Assembly: GCA_910577175.1 (NCBI GenBank)
Contig: CAJTLU010000007.1
Coordinates: 62,001 to 126,000, forward strand
Direction: 5' to 3'
Source of the DNA: an uncultured Lachnospiraceae bacterium
GTDB taxonomy: Bacteria; Bacillota; Clostridia; Lachnospirales; Lachnospiraceae
Length of the DNA stretch: 64,000 nucleotides
Of this stretch, positions 62,312 to 64,000 are shown one piece after another; position 1 is the stretch's first letter; every line of letters begins with the position of its first letter. Below the pieces are notes generated by a model. That model had not been told where the DNA came from and did not search any database. It saw only the letters and a list, made by a program, of their open reading frames with translations. Made by a program: the position numbers and the translations under genes.

Positions 62312-63403
62312 TCAATCCCAGATAACTCTTGCGTACTTGTAAACGGTACGATAATTTACGTTGGAGATTTCCACGCCGTTATTGGCATGAATAATCTTGC
62401 CGTTGCCGATATAGATAGCTACATGATCCACCACACCGGTTCTTAAGTTATGGTAGAATACCAGGTCACCAGCCTTTGCTTCTGAAGCAGAAACCTTCTT
62501 GTAGGTATTTGCCATCTCTCTGGAAACACGCGGCATATTGTATCCGTAACCGAAATTCGAAAATACCTGCTTTACAAAGCCGGAACAGTCAACTCCTCTT
62601 GACAGGCTGTTTCCGCCCCAGACATACGGCGTGCCGAGATACTTCATTGCAAAATCAATCATATTGGTACGAAGCTGGGAAACACCGTCGCCGTAGCTGC
62701 TGCTTTCGACTGCCGCCTTATACTTGTAAGCAACCGTAACATACTCTGCGCATACATACGCCTTCATATTTTCCTCAGCATCACTGTTCCATTCAATCTG
62801 TACGAAAGTCTTTGCTTCCGGGTCGTTTTTGCTGATTACCAGCTCCTTTACTACCTTAAAGCTTTCTCCGCTGCTGACCTTTGCGATAATATTATCTTCA
62901 GTGGTATCCGGTGCAGAACGGACATTCAGCACCTGGACATCGCTCTTTACAGTAGCCGTTACTGTCCCGAGACTTTCTGCAAGCGCTTTTGCCTCATCTC
63001 CCATAATGAGGTAATCTGTAACACAATAGCCACTTACCTTACCGGAGGTAATCTTCGCCCAGCCGTTCTCCACAGACTCTACAATACAGTAGGCATTTCT
63101 GCCGAGCTGTCCGATACGGGAATAGTTCGTACTAGGACCGGTCCTTACGTTTAAAGAAGTAGTAACATCGGCAAATGCAATCCCTTCTGGTACTTCTATC
63201 TTAGAAAAGAGCTCTGCCAGTTCCGCTGCCTCTTCCGGATTATTTTCCGCTGCATTCACAAAAAAGTCACTGGATACAACAGAAAAACCACCGAGCGCCT
63301 TACCGCCTGTTACCACTGCGGCATGCGCCGTACCAACCGTTCCCAGAGAAGAAACCATGGCGCCTAACAGCACTGCCACGGAAACCTTCGACTTAACCTT
63401 CAT
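62312..63403 (-). CDS. secreted SH3-domain NlpC/P60 cell-wall endopeptidase
   Basis: A 363-residue exported hydrolase. ATG 63403 (after GGAGGT) gives the signal peptide MKVKSKVSVAVLLGAMVSSL, cleaved near AHA. Two bacterial SH3 domains (about 84-140; SLNVRTGPSTNYSRIGQLGR, and about 155-230; VLNVRSAPDTTEDN) precede the NlpC/P60 domain (about 245-363) with catalytic Cys in GVDCSGFVKQVFS and His in VVDHVAIYIGNGKIIHANN. It should cut gamma-D-Glu-diaminopimelate stem-peptide bonds. Its promoter is consensus and is followed by two TTATGTAACA repeats. Confidence 0.93.
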   Translation of the reverse strand: MKVKSKVSVAVLLGAMVSSLGTVGTAHAAVVTGGKALGGFSVVSSDFFVNAAENNPEEAAELAELFSKIEVPEGIAFADVTTSLNVRTGPSTNYSRIGQLGRNAYCIVESVENGWAKITSGKVSGYCVTDYLIMGDEAKALAESLGTVTATVKSDVQVLNVRSAPDTTEDNIIAKVSSGESFKVVKELVISKNDPEAKTFVQIEWNSDAEENMKAYVCAEYVTVAYKYKAAVESSSYGDGVSQLRTNMIDFAMKYLGTPYVWGGNSLSRGVDCSGFVKQVFSNFGYGYNMPRVSREMANTYKKVSASEAKAGDLVFYHNLRTGVVDHVAIYIGNGKIIHANNGVEISNVNYRTVYKYARVIWD

Positions 63404-63436
63404 CAAATGTACCTCCACAAGTAATCTCTATCCAAA

Positions 63437-63466
63437 TGTTACATAATTATTAAATTTGTTACATAA
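63437..63466 (-). promoter_or_regulatory. paired TTATGTAACA direct repeats in the NlpC/P60 leader
   Basis: On the - strand TTATGTAACA occurs twice (63466-63457 and 63446-63437), 20 bp apart, i.e. two helical turns, just downstream of the expected transcription start. The arrangement suggests a dimeric regulator. TGTAAC is similar to half of the WalR motif TGTWAH, but the spacing is not the usual 11 bp. Confidence 0.5.
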
Positions 63467-63469
63467 CTG

Positions 63470-63498
63470 ATTATAGCAAGCTTACCTGTTTTTGTCAA
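63470..63498 (-). promoter_or_regulatory. consensus promoter of the NlpC/P60 gene
   Basis: On the - strand TTGACA (63498-63493) and TATAAT (63475-63470) with exact 17-bp spacing; the transcription start would be near 63463. Confidence 0.9.
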
Positions 63499-63557
63499 TA
63501 TTGTGGCAAAAAATTTTTTAACTTTCTTTCACTTTTTGTAACTTTTGCTGAAAACCC

Positions 63558-63574
63558 GCTTTATATAATAAAGC
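63558..63574 (-). terminator. weak hairpin at the spoIVA stop codon
   Basis: GCTTTAT / ATAAAGC form a short stem that spans the spoIVA stop; on the - strand it is followed by GGGTTTTC. Possibly a weak terminator. Confidence 0.35.
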
Positions 63575-64000
63575 AGATGACGCCTCCGTTGCTGTCATTG
63601 ATGATTTTTTCAATCGACTCTTGTAGTTTTGTCTGACATTCCTCATTAATATTTCCGATTTTTGCCGTTACACCCTCTTCGACCAGTTTATCCACGGTCT
63701 TTCCGAAAATATTTGCGGTACGGATTCCGTCGTCGCCGTTTTCATCCTGCTCTTTCATATAAGAAATCAAATCTTTTGCCTGTTCTTCGCTTCCTACAAT
63801 CGGTGCAATCTCCGTCACGATATCCGCCTGTATCATGTGAATCGACGGCGCCGTCGCACGGATTTTCACGCCGTATTTTCCGCCCTGCTTAATCAGCTCC
63901 GGTGCGGAAAGCTTCAGCTGGGAGGTCTCCGGCAGCACCACGCCGTAGCCCTTATTTACCACTTCCTCACAGGCGGACGCTACCTTTTCATATTCGCCGC
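63561..64000 (-). CDS. spoIVA: stage IV sporulation protein A, C-terminal part
   Basis: The last 146 or so residues of SpoIVA, the ATPase that forms the basement layer of the spore coat on the forespore surface. The frame is open to the window edge, so the start is outside. Recognisable segments: KGYGVVLPETSQLKLSAPEL, GGKYGVKIRATAPSIHMI, IVGSEEQAKDLISYM, and the membrane-contact C-terminus KIINDSNGGVICFII. The ATPase domain is not in the window. This gene marks the organism as an endospore former. Confidence 0.93.
   Translation of the reverse strand, partial: GEYEKVASACEEVVNKGYGVVLPETSQLKLSAPELIKQGGKYGVKIRATAPSIHMIQADIVTEIAPIVGSEEQAKDLISYMKEQDENGDDGIRTANIFGKTVDKLVEEGVTAKIGNINEECQTKLQESIEKIINDSNGGVICFII

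Noticed and set aside
63404..63560. Cyclic-di-AMP (ydaO) riboswitch in front of the NlpC/P60 gene.
   Set aside because: The leader from the predicted start to the gene is only about 60 nt, too short, and no conserved ydaO segments are visible.

Overview
The window looks like a chromosome segment from a spore-forming, low-to-mid GC Firmicute of class Clostridia, most likely a Lachnospiraceae member. The evidence is a C-terminal piece of spoIVA at the right edge, a ribosomal protein L27 carrying the cleavable N-terminal extension together with its protease Prp, monoderm cell-envelope genes (SepF, DivIVA, LysM, NlpC/P60, serpin), diaminopimelate dehydrogenase, and a guanidine-IV-type leader in front of a MATE exporter. 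All assignments come from reading sequence and translated motifs; no database search was run.

Left third (1-31.5 kb, mostly + strand): a truncated ECF-type sigma factor is translationally coupled to a membrane-anchored serpin. Then come a SWIM/SNF2 helicase, a zinc-ribbon membrane protein (- strand), and a MATE exporter behind a structured leader with a mutually exclusive terminator. A visibly decayed two-component locus follows. Next is the conserved block TIGR03960 radical SAM - TIGR03936 - rng, a 5'-truncated transglutaminase and ddh, then rplU-prp-rpmA-obgE-yhbY-(nadD-yqeK fusion)-rsfS. A more AT-rich pair (secreted zinc protease plus lipoprotein) and a 249-bp MITE-like element come before the lexA/yneA-like SOS pair, whose intergenic region carries three LexA boxes. 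A PP-loop tRNA thiolase-like gene, a cell-wall amidase, a GH10-like hydrolase and a tyrosine recombinase close this part.

Middle (31.5-50.8 kb, - strand): an orphan BlaI-type repressor and an AAA ATPase are followed by a long cell-envelope, division and shape series. In transcription order it is mreB-mreC-mreD-PBP2-minC-minD-minE-rodA-mgsA-dacF-HlyD-like-yggS-sepF-ylmH-divIVA-aroB-lspA-rluD. radC and a DUF4321 gene lie upstream of mreB. The elongasome (MreBCD, PBP2, RodA), the Min system with MinE, and the SepF/DivIVA septal proteins therefore sit in one near-continuous run.

Right (50.8-64 kb, - strand): a methionine gamma-lyase-like PLP enzyme, a flavin-binding split-barrel protein, an aminoglycoside phosphotransferase-like kinase, a GNAT acetyltransferase, then the DNA-repair and tRNA group (in transcription order: membrane MutS-like ATPase, rnhA, mutS, mutL, miaA), an SH3-NlpC/P60 hydrolase and the spoIVA fragment. 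Two hairpin repeats in the miaA region share a core motif with the MITE-like element near lexA, which suggests a dispersed structured repeat family. No rRNA, tRNA, CRISPR array or intact transposase was seen.
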